A DNA stretch of 64,000 nucleotides, from NCBI GenBank assembly GCA_963575745.1, contig CAUYUJ010009546.1, forward strand, positions 18,501 through 82,500, read 5' to 3'. Below, piece after piece: positions 33,176 to 44,539 of the stretch. Both the position numbers and the translations under genes were made by a program. The notes below the pieces were generated by a model. The model did no database searches and had not been told where the DNA came from. It worked only from the letters and a program-made list of their open reading frames with translations. This stretch comes from Prorocentrum cordatum. Taxonomy: Eukaryota > Sar > Dinophyceae > Prorocentrales > Prorocentraceae. Every line of letters starts with the position of its first letter. Positions within the stretch are counted from its first letter, which is position 1.

Positions 33176-33278
33176 GAGTAGTCCAGGGCGGTCTCGACAC
33201 CCGGGCGCCACCTCCAGTGCTGCCCCTGGGGCGCTCCGCGCCGCAAGGTTGGGGTCTTGAGACCGCCCCGGACTACTC
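33176..33278. mobile_element. Double-hairpin element, copy 4
   Basis: The outer arms GAGTAGTCCAGGGCGGTCTC (33176-33195) and GAGACCGCCCCGGACTACTC (33259-33278) pair along about 20 bp. The inner region keeps the GGCGCCACCTCC and GGCGCTCCGCGCC words in diverged form. Confidence 0.55.
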
Positions 33279-33404
33279 GCGGGGGCTGCTGAGGTCAGCT
33301 GGGACTCCTCGGGGGACTGTCTGGGCGCAGCCCGAAGCCTTACCATCTCAGACCCCATGGCATCGCGAGAGCAATCACCACGGGCGCGTTTCCCTGCCTT
33401 TGGC

Positions 33405-33596
33405 CTCGGGTGATGGGCCTGTTTTCCACCACCACCACCACCAGAAGTTGGAGGGGGAGGAGGAGGAGGAGGAGGAGGAGGAGAGGAGGAGGGAGGAGGA
33501 GGAGGAGGAGGAGGAGGAGGAGGGTGGAGGAGGAGGAGGAGCCCCTCCCCCTCCAACTTACGGTGGCGGTGGTGGAAAGCAGGCCCATCATCGGGG
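33405..33596. mobile_element. Fold-back element around a GGA tract
   Basis: The left arm (GTGATGGGCCTGTTTTCCAC, then CACCACCAGAAGTTGGAG) and the right arm (its complement, CTCCAACTTACGGTGGCGG then GGAAAGCAGGCCCATCAT) pair over about 50 bp. The loop is a GGA microsatellite of about 85 bp. Confidence 0.65.
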
Positions 33597-33894
33597 GGGC
33601 CTCGCGCGGCACGCCCAGGGGCTGCCAAGAAACGGCTCAGGAGAAGGAGGCGATCCCGGGCAGTGGGTTGCCGTCGGAGTTCTGGGCTCGCCGTGAGCGG
33701 ACAAAAACGTATCCCGAAGTCGGGAGTGCCCCTCTGCAGGAGGAATGTTCAAAAATAGTCAAAAACTAGTCTCGGGATTATGGTTTGATCATTGTTTTGA
33801 CTATGTTGGTGTATGTTTTGGGTATTTTGAGATTTTCGCCCAAAAGCCGCCTGTAGGGGGACACGCCCGACCTAAACGTATCCGCATCCACGGC

Positions 33895-34035
33895 TTCACC
33901 GGCCTGGCCCCTGGGCCGCGACCCCGTGGGTATACGGGGCGCTTTGTCGCAACGTCCCGCGCGGAGCGTGTCCGCGCGATCGCGTATCCACGGGATCGTG
34001 CCCCGGAGTCCAGGCCACAAGGGCGTGGGTATGGA
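33895..34035 (+). repeat. CCCGCGCGG inverted-end repeat, copy 1
   Basis: Shares with 48530-48695 the order: GTATCCGC-type left end, CCTGGGCCGCGACCC, GTCCCGCGCGGAGCGTGTCC, GATCGTG, and a right end related by inversion to the left. Confidence 0.5.
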
Positions 34036-34104
34036 CGCGCTCGCCGCTCGTGAGCTCCTGGGTCTCAAAGAGAAGGTCCAGAGATCTGGGGTCCTCAGAG
34101 CGCG

Positions 34105-34282
34105 TCTTTCAAGGCAGGCCGATCTGCAAAGAACGGTTTTTCCAAGGCGGGCCTGCCTTCAGAGAGTGGCCTGCTCTGTTCTGATGGCTGTTTGAAGGCG
34201 AATCGGCCTGCAAGACAGCGACCTCATAGGCAAGAGCGGTTTTCGAAGGCGGGACCGCCTTCCGAGAACCGTTCTCCTTGCA
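34105..34282. repeat. Hairpin cluster
   Basis: The perfect pair AAGGCAGGCC / GGCCTGCCTT (about 34112 and 34157) brackets CGGTTTTTCCAAGGCG. A second stem at 34236-34274 (CGGTTTTCGAAGGCGG against CCGCCTTCCGAGAACCG) has only a 2-3-base loop. Confidence 0.55.
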
Positions 34283-34794
34283 GGAGAGGGCCTCCCCGGG
34301 GTGAGCCTGCGGCGTCCTGGGCCTCTTCGCCCCGGGGCCCCGTGCCTCGGGGCCCCGTCCCTGAGGCGCCGAGAAGCCAGGGCCACCCCCCTCTCTCGGG
34401 TGGGCCAGGAGGGCCCAGGACAGGAATGCCCAGACCCCGTCGCGCCGTGGGCATAATCGCGACTCAAGGTGTTTGGACGTCTCGGGCTTCTGGGGCCCTC
34501 GCCGGGCCCTGGAACTGTCACACAACGACTCGGTAGGAAGATCCTGTCCCGAGGAAGGGGTCCAGATCTTCAAGGGGTCCAGACCTCTAGGGGCAACGTT
34601 GTGACAAAGTCGCGACGTCGGGGGTCTGGGAACAAACGCAGGTCTATAAGCGTCCGAGAGTGTCTCCTGAGGCGCTCTGGACCAGCCGCGGCGCCAGATA
34701 CGTCCTCCGAGCCCGCCATCTCTCAGGTTCAGAGATGTCCGAGTTATCTCGGTCCGAGTCTGTCTTCATTTGGGCCTCCTTTCCTCAGAGGAGG

Positions 34795-34942
34795 AAAAGG
34801 TACCCATACCTCTTCCCTTCGCCCGTTATCCCATTTTTTGGCCTCCTGGGCCTCCCTCGTCGCCACCGCTGGATTCGCCTCGAAATCCTGGTCAGAACGC
34901 ACCCCGGGAGCGGTCAGGGGAGTAGCGGTATCGGTACCTCTT
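34795..34942 (+). mobile_element. AAAAGGTACC inverted-repeat element, copy C
   Basis: 148 bp from AAAAGGTACCCATACC to TATCGGTACCTCTT, with the same interior as copy B. Confidence 0.75.
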
Positions 34943-35084
34943 GGTCTCACCATTTCCTTGGGTATTGGCAAGGGCGCGTATCCGTTCCTCCAGGCCGCCC
35001 AGATGTCCGGGGCCCTTGAGTCCCACGCTTCCGTGCGCATGCTATCGCCGTCTAGCAACGAACCGCAGAAGGTCTGTGAAGCTG

Positions 35085-35345
35085 CCCCCCCCCCCCCAAA
35101 ATCCTCGGCTGGTAATCTCGTTCTCCCCCTCCCCTCATCCCTCCCCTCCTAACCCTCCTCGCTCTCCCTCCTCTCTCCTCCTCTTCCTCTTCCTCCTCAT
35201 GCTTCCCTCCTCGCCCCTGCCCATCGTCCTCCCTCTTCTCGTCCTTTCCCTCTTTGCCCTCCTCCTCCTCGCTCTGCATCCTCGCCCTCCTCTCGATGTT
35301 CCCCTCCCTAGGAATCCCCCCTTCCTCGCACTCCCTCAGGACTCC
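35085..35345. repeat. C/T-rich polypyrimidine region
   Basis: CCTCC-rich low-complexity sequence without strict period; frames over it are artefacts. Confidence 0.6.
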
Positions 35346-35779
35346 CCCTCCTCGTTGTTCGCCTGTGGGTTGTTATCAGGTGTTTTTTTTCTTGGCGGAT
35401 TGTGCTCTCTGGTCGAGTCTGCACGACAGCGGAATTTTGAGCTTGTTGGCAAAGGACTGCAAGAACATTCGCTATATCTCCAATCGAGACGGCGCGTCGA
35501 CTTCGTCGTTGGCACGGCCGTCGTCGTCTCTATATGGGGGTTGCGCACACATTCGTCTGCAGTGAAAACTCGCCATCGTTGTGGTTAGTGTGGTCGGTGT
35601 GTACTGCGCGCGCAAGTGTTTGCCCACTACTTTTCGCCTGTGGGTTGTTGCTGGGTGATTATTTCTCCGGGCGGATTTTGCTCTCTGGCTTACCCTGCTC
35701 GACAGAGGAATGTTGAGTTTGTTTGTGAAATGGTTGACAGATAATTCGCTACATCTCCAAGCGATTCGGCGCCAAGTCC

Positions 35780-35845
35780 TCCGCGTCGTCGTCGTCGTTG
35801 TCGTCGTTGTTTTCGTCGCGATCGTTGTCGTCGTCGTCGTCTTCA
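35780..35845. repeat. (GTC/GTT)n microsatellite
   Basis: GTCGTC units with GTT variants. Confidence 0.75.
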
Positions 35846-35865
35846 TATTGGAGAGGGACCCTGGG

Positions 35866-36126
35866 AATGCGTAGGAATCCAAAGGGAGTCTTTGGAATCC
35901 TAGAATCTTTAGGGCTTCCTCGGAGCCAGAGGAATCCCTGGGATTCCTAAGGATTCTTGGGGATCCGATCCTGAAGAATCATGCGAATCCGCATGATTCC
36001 TAAAGAAATCGCCAGGGGATCCTAGGAATCCCAGGAAATCCGTAGGAACCCTTAGAAATCCGACGAACCCATCCGGAAACATAGGAATCTTCGGGGAACA
36101 TCAAGGCTTCTAGGAACCCCTAGGGA
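35866..36126. repeat. GGAATCC/GGATTCC word cluster
   Basis: About fifteen occurrences of GGAATCC, GGATTCC or one-base variants in 260 bp, on both strands and at short spacings, including CGAATCCGCATGATTCC. No fixed period. Confidence 0.6.
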
Positions 36127-36434
36127 CCCAGCAGTTGCCGCCGCGTGAGGGGACTCATTTTCCCATTGTGGCTTCTGGCTTGAATCCGTCAATAAGCCCG
36201 GGCAGATAATAATTTGTGACAATTAGAAAAAACGGTTTATTAGAGAGTTTGGAGGTTACCAGGGGGTCGGTCTTGTGCCCCTTTCCTCCTTCTCGTCCTC
36301 TTTCTTTGGACACGTCGGCGCGAACAAGCTTCGATTCGATCTCCTGTGCAAGAAAACGCACTGGCGACCCACTTTCGGGACGCTGGCGCGGTAGCGGAAG
36401 AGAAGAGCACTGCAGTGATTCTTGTTGCTGCTGC

Positions 36435-36486
36435 TGCTGTTGCTGCTCCTCCTCCTCCTCCTCCTCCTCCTCCTCCTCCTCCTCTT
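36435..36486. repeat. (TGC)n then (TCC)n tract
   Basis: Adjacent GCTGCT and CTCCTC runs. Confidence 0.85.
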
Positions 36487-37029
36487 CTGTGTGGCCGCGG
36501 AGGGTGGGTCAGTCAGTTTTCGCAGGCCTAGAGGTTGACACCAGCACCAATACCGGCGGTGCGCCTCCACCGAGGGAAGGAGATCCCGATCCCGGGGATG
36601 GTGGCAACATTCTGGCTTCCAGGGTGACGAAATATTGCCACCAGCACCGAAATCTAGGATCATCTTCCCCCGGTGTTGGTGTTGGTGCCCATGCCCAGGC
36701 CTCCAGCGTTTCAGCAGGTGGCCGAAGTCGTGCAGTCTGAGATTTGGGGGGGAGGGCTCGGCAGCGCTGATCTTCGCCCCTCCGCGGCGCCCCCCTCCAT
36801 GGGCCCTGCACGTCTGCCGGGCAGTCGTCCTCGGGGGGGGGGCTAATCGGGTCCTGGCGAGGGGCCAGGAGGCTGGCACGAGCACAGGAGTAAAAGGGGG
36901 GGAGGGGGGGAGCACGGGGCGGCGATGGGGACGGAAGGAGGCAGTGAGGGAGGGGATGGTACGGACGACCACAACCACACACCAGACATGGGGGTGGGAG
37001 CATGACGGGGCACGGGTATCCAATTGCAT

Positions 37030-37200
37030 TCCGCACCCCCTTCTCTTCCTCATTGTCCTCGTCCTCCTCCTCCTCCTTCCTCCCTCCTCCCTCCTGCCGT
37101 TCCTCCTCATCCTCCTCTTCCTCCTTCTCCTCCGTCCTCTCTTCCGTCCCTTTCCTCCTCCTCCTCCTCCTCCTCCTCCTCCTCCTCCTCCTCCCCCTCC
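37030..37200. repeat. (TCC)n-rich tract
   Basis: Polypyrimidine on +. Confidence 0.85.
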
Positions 37201-37239
37201 TCTTTGTCATCCTCCGCTTCCTGCTCCTCCTCGCTTTGT

Positions 37240-37926
37240 CAACTTGATTGTTTTGAAGTTCGGCGATCCTGCTGGCTTGGTCTGCGGCGCCTGGGGCCCT
37301 GGAAATATAACAAAAATTCAAATTTCTTTTTTTGTTGTTAAAAAATCGGAACGCCTGATTTTTTTAAATAGGATGCTTAATTTTTCGGAGGCCCAGGAGG
37401 TTTCGGCGATCCTGCTGGCTTGGTCTGCGGTGCCTGGGGCTCTGGAAACATTGGAAATTTAAAAATTGTTTAAAAAATCCGGAGCGCCTGAACATTTTAA
37501 AACATCCATCGTTTAATGTTTTAATTTTTCGGAGGCCCAGGAGGTTTCGGCGATCCTGCTGGCTTGGTCTGCGGTGCCTGGGGCCCTGGAAACATTAAAA
37601 ACATATTTCTAAAAAGAAAAAATCGGAGCGCCTGCAAATTTTAAAAATCTTAAAAGTTCTGGAATTTTTAATTTTTCGGAGGCCCAGGAGGTTTCGGCGA
37701 TCCTGCAAGCTTGGTCTGCGGTGCCTGGGGCTCTGGAAACATAAAAAAGTAACGTTTTTTGTCGAATTTGTCGGAGCACCTGAAATTAAACAAATATTAG
37801 AATTTTAGCATTTTAATGTTTTCGGAGGCCCAGGAGGTTTCGGCGATCCTGCTGGCTTGGTCTGTGGTGCCTGGGGCCCTGGAAAAATTAAAAAATTCAG
37901 AATGTTTGAAATTCTCGGAGCCCCCT

Positions 37927-37963
<37 letters not shown>

Positions 37964-37990
37964 ATATATATACACATTAAAAAAATCAGA
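37240..37990 (+). repeat. 145-bp tandem repeat, five copies
   Basis: CGGCGATCCTGC starts at 37261, 37404, 37548, 37695 and 37841 (spacings 143-147). Each unit has a GC-rich core (GGAGGCCCAGGAGGTTTCGG, then CTTGGTCTGCGGTGCCTGGG) and an A/T-rich arm with AAAAATCGGAGCGCCTG. The last unit runs into a (TA)n tract at 37925-37975. Confidence 0.9.
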
Positions 37991-37999
37991 GCGTTTGGT

Positions 38000-38285
38000 T
38001 CCTCCTCCTCCTTTTGCTCCTTCTCCTTCTCCTCCTCCTCCTTCTCCTCCTCCTCCTCCTCCTCCTCCTGCTCCTTCTCCTCCTGCTGCTGCTCCTCCTC
38101 CTCCTTCTGCTCCTGTTGCTGCTGCTGCTGCTCCTCCTTCTGCTCCTCCTCCTTCTCCTCCTCCTCCTGTTGCTGCTGCTGCTCCTCCTCCTCTTCCTCC
38201 TCCTGTCTCTGCTGCTTCTCCTCCTTCTCCTCCTGTTGCTGCTGCTGCGTCTCCTCCTCTTTCTCCTGCTGCTTCCCTCCTGCCT
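38000..38285. repeat. (CTC)n/(CTG)n tract
   Basis: Mixed CTC and CTG triplets; poly-Leu on + and poly-Arg/Glu on - result. Confidence 0.85.
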
Positions 38286-38299
38286 CCTCCCTCCCTGAC

Positions 38300-38960
38300 C
38301 CGACGTTGGGAAGTCTGGCGAGTACCGCTGCGCACGGAAACGTCGAGAGTTCCGAATCGGATTTAAAGAGGCCGCAGTGGTGCCAAACTTGCGTTTGAGA
38401 TGGAAATCGAAATCGGTGGGCTGGAGGCTGCAGCGACGGTTCTCCTCCACCAAGCTTGCGAGAGCAGTGATTGACACCGTTGGTTGACCAAGCGATCCGA
38501 TCAGGGGCGCTCCTCGGACAAAAAAGAGGCTCCAGGTTTTAGGCAACGCTGCCACGTAAATAAATGTGCCAGGCTAGGTGCCGCTGGAAATCAGCAGTGT
38601 TGCGAAGACGGTCGGGGTTTTGTCGAGACGATGGTTTTTTTGAGAGGCGGTGGCCACAGCGATGTGCTCGCTACTACGGCGTCTGATCAGGCAGTTGCCA
38701 AAGCTATGTGCTCGCTCCTTGAGTTCCGGTCGCCCTGCTAGGACCTCTTCGCCCCTTGTTTACCGCCGCGAAGCAGCAGCAACACAACAGGCAGACCATG
38801 CTTTAAGCTACAACACATAAAAACCACAGTCCCATCGGGCGAGAGTGTGCCTGACGCAGAAATGGGCCCCAGGTCTGGGGCGCCCTTGAGTCAGGGCGCA
38901 GCAAACGCAGGCACACCAGTGAACAAGGCGATCGCGGGCCAAACCTGAGACGCCGAGGAA
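38300..38960. other. Spacer without recognised features
   Basis: Unique-looking sequence; no coding frame or repeat could be supported. Confidence 0.4.
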
Positions 38961-38969
38961 GTACCGCCC

Positions 38970-39198
38970 TCCTTCCCCCTACCTTCTCCCTCCTCCCTCC
39001 TCCCTCCTCCCTCCTCCTCCGCCTTCCCCTCCTTCTCCTCCTCCTTCATCCCCCCTCCCTCCTCCCTCCTCCCTCCTCCTCCGCCTTCTCCTCCTTCTCC
39101 TCCTCCCCCTCCTCCTCCCTCCTCCTCCTCCTCTCTCCTCCTCTCCTCCTCCTCCTCCCTCCTCCTCCTCCTCCTCCTCCTCCTCCTCCTCCTCCTCC

Positions 39199-39232
<34 letters not shown>

Positions 39233-39835
39233 TCCTCGTTACTTCCTCTTTCCTCCTTCCTTCCTCCTTCCCCTCCTACTCCTACTCCTTCCTTCATTCC
39301 TTCCTTCCTTTCTTCCTTCCTTTCCTCCTTCCTTCCTTCCTTCCTCCTTTCTCCACCTTTTCCTCCTCCTCCTCCCTCCTGATCCCCCCCCCCCTCCTCC
39401 TCCCCCCTCCTCCTCCTCCTCCTCCTGTTTTGCTTCGTTTTGCCCGCCACCCCAAGGGTGAGTCGTATCGTATCGTGCCGTTTCGTATCAACCTCCTCCT
39501 CCTCCTCCTCCCCCTCCTCCTCGTCCTCTTTCTCGTCCTCCTCGTCTCCTCCTCCTCCTCCTCCTCCTCCTCCTCCTCCTCCTGCTCCTCTCCCCCCCCT
39601 CCCCTCCCCCTCCCCCTCACCTTCCTCTCCTCCTCCTTCCCCTCCTCCCTCCCTCCTCCTCCTTCTCCTCCTCCTCCTCCTCCTCCTCCTCCGCCTCCGC
39701 CTCCGCCTCTGCCTCCCCTCCTCCTCCTCCTCCTCTCCTCTCCTCCTCCTCCTCCTGCCTCCTCCTCCTCCTCCTCCTCCTCGCACTCCTCTCCTCCCTC
39801 CTCCTCCCCCCCCCCCTCATCATCCTCCCTCTGGC
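38970..39835. repeat. Long TCC/CTT polypyrimidine region
   Basis: Nearly continuous pyrimidine on + for over 800 bp, interrupted by (CAT)n at 39200-39230 and a short mixed block at 39425-39490 containing CGTATCGTATCGTGCC. Confidence 0.9.
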
Positions 39836-39983
39836 CCTGCGGCTCCTCCTGGACCCGAAGGGGCACGCAGCGGACGCCCCCGTCGGATCGCGGACGACCC
39901 GTTCGGCCATGCTTCAGAGGAGGGAGGGGTGAGACAAGGGCGGCCTTGGTCTTTGAGGGGGGGGTCGGCCTTCGGGGGCCCCC

Positions 39984-40345
39984 CTAAAACGGGATTTGAT
40001 TTTAGGGAGATCGGCCCCCCTAAAATGAGAGGGTGCTTTAGGGGGACCGGTCCCCCTAAAACGGGATTTGATTTTAGGGGGGCCGGTCTCCCTAAAATGG
40101 GAGGGGATTTTAGGGGGACCGGCCCCCCTAAAACGGGATTTGATTTTAGGGAGACCGGTCTCCGTAAAATGAGAGGGGATTTTAGGGGGACCGGCCCCCC
40201 TAAAACGGGATTTGATTTTAGGGGGACCCATCTTCCCAAAATGAGAGGATTTCCATTTAAATTCAGATGGGATTTTAGGGAGACCGCCCGAAAGTGGCAA
40301 GGGATTTCCCTGTCGATTCAGATGGGGTTTTAGAGAGACCAGTCT
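39984..40345. repeat. Palindromic ~69-bp satellite with TTTAGGG/CCCTAAA
   Basis: Alternating half-units CCCCCTAAAACGGGATTTGA and TTTTAGGGGGACCGG form palindromes, the best being the perfect 24-mer at 40037-40060 (TTTAGGGGGACC and its complement). The period of about 69 bp is 23 codons, so several frames stay open (FDFRGTGPPKTG on +, LKSNPVLGGPVP on -). The array degrades to the right of 40230. Confidence 0.85.
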
Positions 40346-40779
40346 CCCGAAAGCAGAAAGGGGACTTCCTGGGGCCTCTTGGGGCCTCCTCGGAGCCACT
40401 CGGGGCTCAGGGCTCGAAATGTACGTTCGCCCCCCCCCCCCCCCCTCCGTCTGGGCACACTCTTGGAGTCGGTATGGAGGGCTTCTTGGGTTGTCTAGAA
40501 GCCTTCTTGGGCCATCTTGGGCACTTGATGGGAATAATCCCAAATCATGCTTTACGTTTCAAGATACCCACCTCATCTAAAAGTGTCGCTCTGCACGCAG
40601 AGTGCAGCATGAAAAGGCAATCGCATCCATCAAACTATATATCATGCTACGTGTTGCTCAAGTTGTTCGGTGTTTCTTAACCGAGGCCCTTCTTACGCCG
40701 TCCCTGCTCCAGCGATGAAGCGGCCTGCTGCCGCTCCGCCTGCTGCGAAGCCCGCAAAACGCATGCACGCACATATTTG

Positions 40780-41170
40780 TATGTATACAGTCACATATAT
40801 ATAGTATGAAAATATGTAAGTGTAATACATATACTTTGGTATAAGTATACCATCTGCACGATGTCATAAGTATGTGTACTCATATGTAGAACTTGTGGAA
40901 GAAAACTGTACGTTTATGATCACAAGTACATGTTGTGATGCATCCACTGGTACAGTAGCGTGATACACGCTTTACTATGTAGCATGTATAGCACGCTATG
41001 ACAAGACATGATATATATATATATATGTATATATTGTAATACATAAATATATATATACATATAAATAGAATTGTACATGTATATATATAAATATAACTGT
41101 ACGTTATGCACGCACACACATACATGTGTATATATATATATGTGTGCATGTCAATATGATGTATGGGTGT
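40780..41170. repeat. AT-rich region with (TA)n runs
   Basis: Several ATATATAT runs and ACACATACATGTGTATATAT-like words in an unusually AT-rich stretch. No gene. Confidence 0.7.
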
Positions 41171-41299
41171 TCATAGGCATACATTGTATACGTACCGATA
41201 TTTGAAACTACGCGTTGTAACATACACGATGCATCGCATGCAGTATGCATCATGATGTTCATTTATGCTTGATAATTACGAATTCAGACACATATATCA

Positions 41300-42880
41300 T
41301 CCACGGGGCTCAGCAGGTACAGGGGTGTCCATGGAGGCCACAGGAGGCAACAATATATTCCACTAGGTCCAGGCACCACAAGGTCCTAGCAAACATATGG
41401 GAAGCCACCAGGGGATCCCAGTAAACCCAAGGGAACCCCAGGAGGCCATTGAACGTTCCAAGAGGAAGTGCGGGGAGGCCCCACTGCACTTCAGGAAGCC
41501 CTAGGAGGCTTCAGGAGATGCCAGAATACCACTGGAGGCCCCAGCTTCCCAGGACCCCAGGCCCCCAGGAGGCCCGAGAAAATCACAGGAATATTCAAAA
41601 CGCCCAGAGAGCCCCAGGAGGCGGCGCGGCATACCACATGACACCTTGGGAGGTTCCAGGAGGCAGTGTCTGACATGTGGTTTTGGCGGTGACAACACCC
41701 ATTGGGAACCCAGAGCCCCCAGCAACTCACCACGCGGTGTTGGGATCGGGGTACTGTTTCGAGGATGCGTCGAGCGGTGGTGGCCCCGGGACTCACGAAA
41801 CCCGCTGGTGACCCTGTGTGTCAAAACCTGGGGGTGACACTCTGACGATTTGGGGGGTGGCACTCTGAGGATGGGAGCAAGGAGGGAGGGGGAGGAGGGA
41901 GGGGGGTGGGCGGGAGCGAGAGAGGGAGGGAGGGCATGTGTGTCTGGTATGTGGTTCTGGTCGCTGGCACGGGAGGGGATGAGGACAGCAGGAGGAGGGG
42001 GGGGCACCCATTCGAGCGGACCGAAGGCGGTCCACGAGCACCCACAGCTGGAAGCGAGGCCAGAGCTGAAGTGCACATACATGGGGAAACGGGACCACTA
42101 TGTATGTTTGTTCGACAGAAAAAGAGGAGGAGGGGAGAGTTGAGGCGGGCGAAAAGAGGGGAGGAGGGGAAGGAGGGGGGTCGACATTGCTGCATGTAGC
42201 TGGGTTTGTCCCCTCCATTGTTCACGTTCCTCAATACATTGCCGCCTCAGCTTCGTCATGTCTCGTTGCGGCTGCTGCCGTGGTTGTCGCCTTCGCCGTT
42301 GCTGACAACGTCGTCGCCCTCGCCCGGGGGTTCCGAAGATTTCCCCCAGGTTGTCTGCGAAGGTCCTCGGATGCCTTCGGGGGGGTTGTGCGACACGTTC
42401 ACAGATGTTGCATTTGCGATGCTCGATCCTTGATCGCCCTCGTCTTCACCGAATGCCCCGTGGGCGCTTGGGCATTCGACGAAGTGGGCCCTACGTTCCC
42501 TACTCGACAGCCTGGTCCCTTTACCACCTATTCGCCCATGCTTCTTCTATTTCCCCGCCTGCGCGTTGGTCGTGGTCTGCTTCCTTCTCCGTCCTTTTCT
42601 CCTCGTCGCCACGCAGCGCAGACCGCTGGGCTGCTGCCGTAGCATGCTGGGAGCCGTCTCCGAGGCGACGTTTCTTTTCTGTTCTGCCATGAGGAAACGG
42701 GTCCCTGAGGGACACGGGTCCTGGATTGTTGCGCTTTCCCCAGGTCCAGCTATTCGCTTCCCCCTAGTCTGCTGCGCTTTCCCCTAGATTGCTGCGCTTT
42801 ACCATCGACAGATTCGCTTTGCTGACGGTCCAGAAGGGCCCAAGGTGCTTGAAAATGGAGGACTCCTTCTGACGAGCGAA
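41300..42880. other. Spacer
   Basis: 41310-41650 has CCCAGGAGGC-type words (an inverted, sparse relative of the CTTGG array). 41880-41930 and 42110-42180 are purine-rich. A GCTGCGCTTTCCCC-type word is repeated three times at 42730-42815. No coding region supported. Confidence 0.4.
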
Positions 42881-43269
42881 CCACACACACCCATACCCAT
42901 AGGGGGAATCGGAGGGAGGACGACTGGCTATGGGTATGGGTACGGGTTGTCGGACCGCGAGGGAGGCTCCCGTTCGAGTGGGGACCCCCATCCGACAGCA
43001 CGCACCCATAGCCCCCTCCATCCCTCCTATGGGTGTGGGTGTGGGTGTGTGCTGTTCGTTCTTCATGTTTCGGGGCGCCTTTCCTCCTGGACCCGTCTTC
43101 CTTCGTGCTGAGCCCTCGAAGCCCGCTCAGAGTCGACATCTGGGAACCCTCTCGGGGTCCATACTGCGCAGCTTCTCCTGCCACGCCTAGCCGTGGCGAC
43201 GAGAGCACCCCAGGACCCCCCACCCCCACCTCCAGAAGAAGGCCTGAAGAAGACCCCGCCCCCCCACGA

Positions 43270-43530
43270 GCCACACTCCTCCAGAGGAAGACCTGAGCGT
43301 TGATCCTCTCCCCTGAGATCCGGCGTTGCCAAACATCGCCCCATCACGGAAAATTATGACTGGCGCCCTAGACTTCATCATTCTGCTCTTGTCGTGGTCC
43401 ACTCCTCAGAAGAAGACCTGAACTGTGACCCTCTCCCATGAGATCCGACGTTGCGAAACATCGCATCATCACGAATAACTTTGATTGGCGCCCCCTAGAC
43501 TTACTTCATCATCCTGCTGCTGTCGTGGTC
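43270..43530 (+). repeat. ~125-bp tandem duplication
   Basis: Two units share AGAAGACCTGA, CTCTCCCATGAGATCCGACG, TTGCGAAACATCGC, ATTGGCGCCCCCTAGACTT and TGTCGTGGTCC. A third, dispersed relative is at 30220-30310. Confidence 0.75.
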
Positions 43531-43917
43531 CCGGGGCCGGAAACTGGGCGAACGCTCCAAGTGTGAGAACATTTGCAACGCCCAGATCTCAGGGTCGAAC
43601 CTCGAGCCGAGTCGAGCTCTGTCCCCCAGATCCGATTCGATGTCGATTCCGGCCTGCGCGATCCGATTTGAATTCAACATTTCCACAATACGATGCAGCC
43701 TGATGCTTGCATGGCGCGGTTGTGCATCCTGGCGCAGCTGATGAGGTCCGATTTCGATTCCGCGCCGGTGCAGACGGATCCGATCCGTTTTCGGCAATCG
43801 AGGTGCCCACTCTCTCTCCTCCTCGTTTTTCCGCCTCTTCTTTCCTCCTCGCTGTCCCTCTCGCTGTGCCCCTGTATTTTGAAGATTCCCCCAACAGTGC
43901 TTGCATTCAGGGGTTCT

Positions 43918-44259
43918 ATGATGATGATGATAATGATGATGATGCTGATGTTGGTGATGATGCTAATGATCATGATTATGATGATGACGATGCTGCTGAT
44001 GATGATGTTGCTGATGCTGATGCTGATGATGCTGAGTCTGATGATGCTGATGGGGATGACGATGACGATGAAGATAAGCAGTCTGATCATGATCGTGATC
44101 GTGATGCTGATGGTGATGATGATGATGATGATGCTGATGCTGATGATGCTGAGTAAGATGCTGATGACGATGATGGCGATTCTGATAATCATAATGATCA
44201 TGATCATGATCGTAAACGTGAAGCTGATGGTGATGATGGTGATGGTGATGATGATTCTT

Positions 44260-44290
<31 letters not shown>

Positions 44291-44425
44291 GGAGGAGGAG
44301 GAGGAGGATGAGGACGATGATGATAATGATGAGGTTGATGCTGATGAGGATGATGAACATGATGATGATGCTGCTGATGATGAAGCTGATGATGCTGATG
44401 ATGTTGATGATGACGATGATGCGGT
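43918..44425. repeat. (GAT)n/(GCT)n microsatellite
   Basis: About 500 bp of GATGAT units with GCTGAT and GACGAT variants and a short GGA run at 44289-44310. Confidence 0.95.
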
Positions 44426-44539
44426 GCTGGTCTGGCAAAATCGGCGCCGCCCGTCGCCGCGCGTCGCCGCCGTCGACGCTGGGCCCCAGAGCTGGTCTGC
44501 CAGCTCGTTGCCGCCCGTCGCCGCCCGTCACCCTTGGGC

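Noticed and set aside
39820-40333. Repeat protein with 23-residue units
   Set aside because: The palindromic 69-bp satellite is open in frames on both strands at once; no start, codon bias or flanking exon supports translation.
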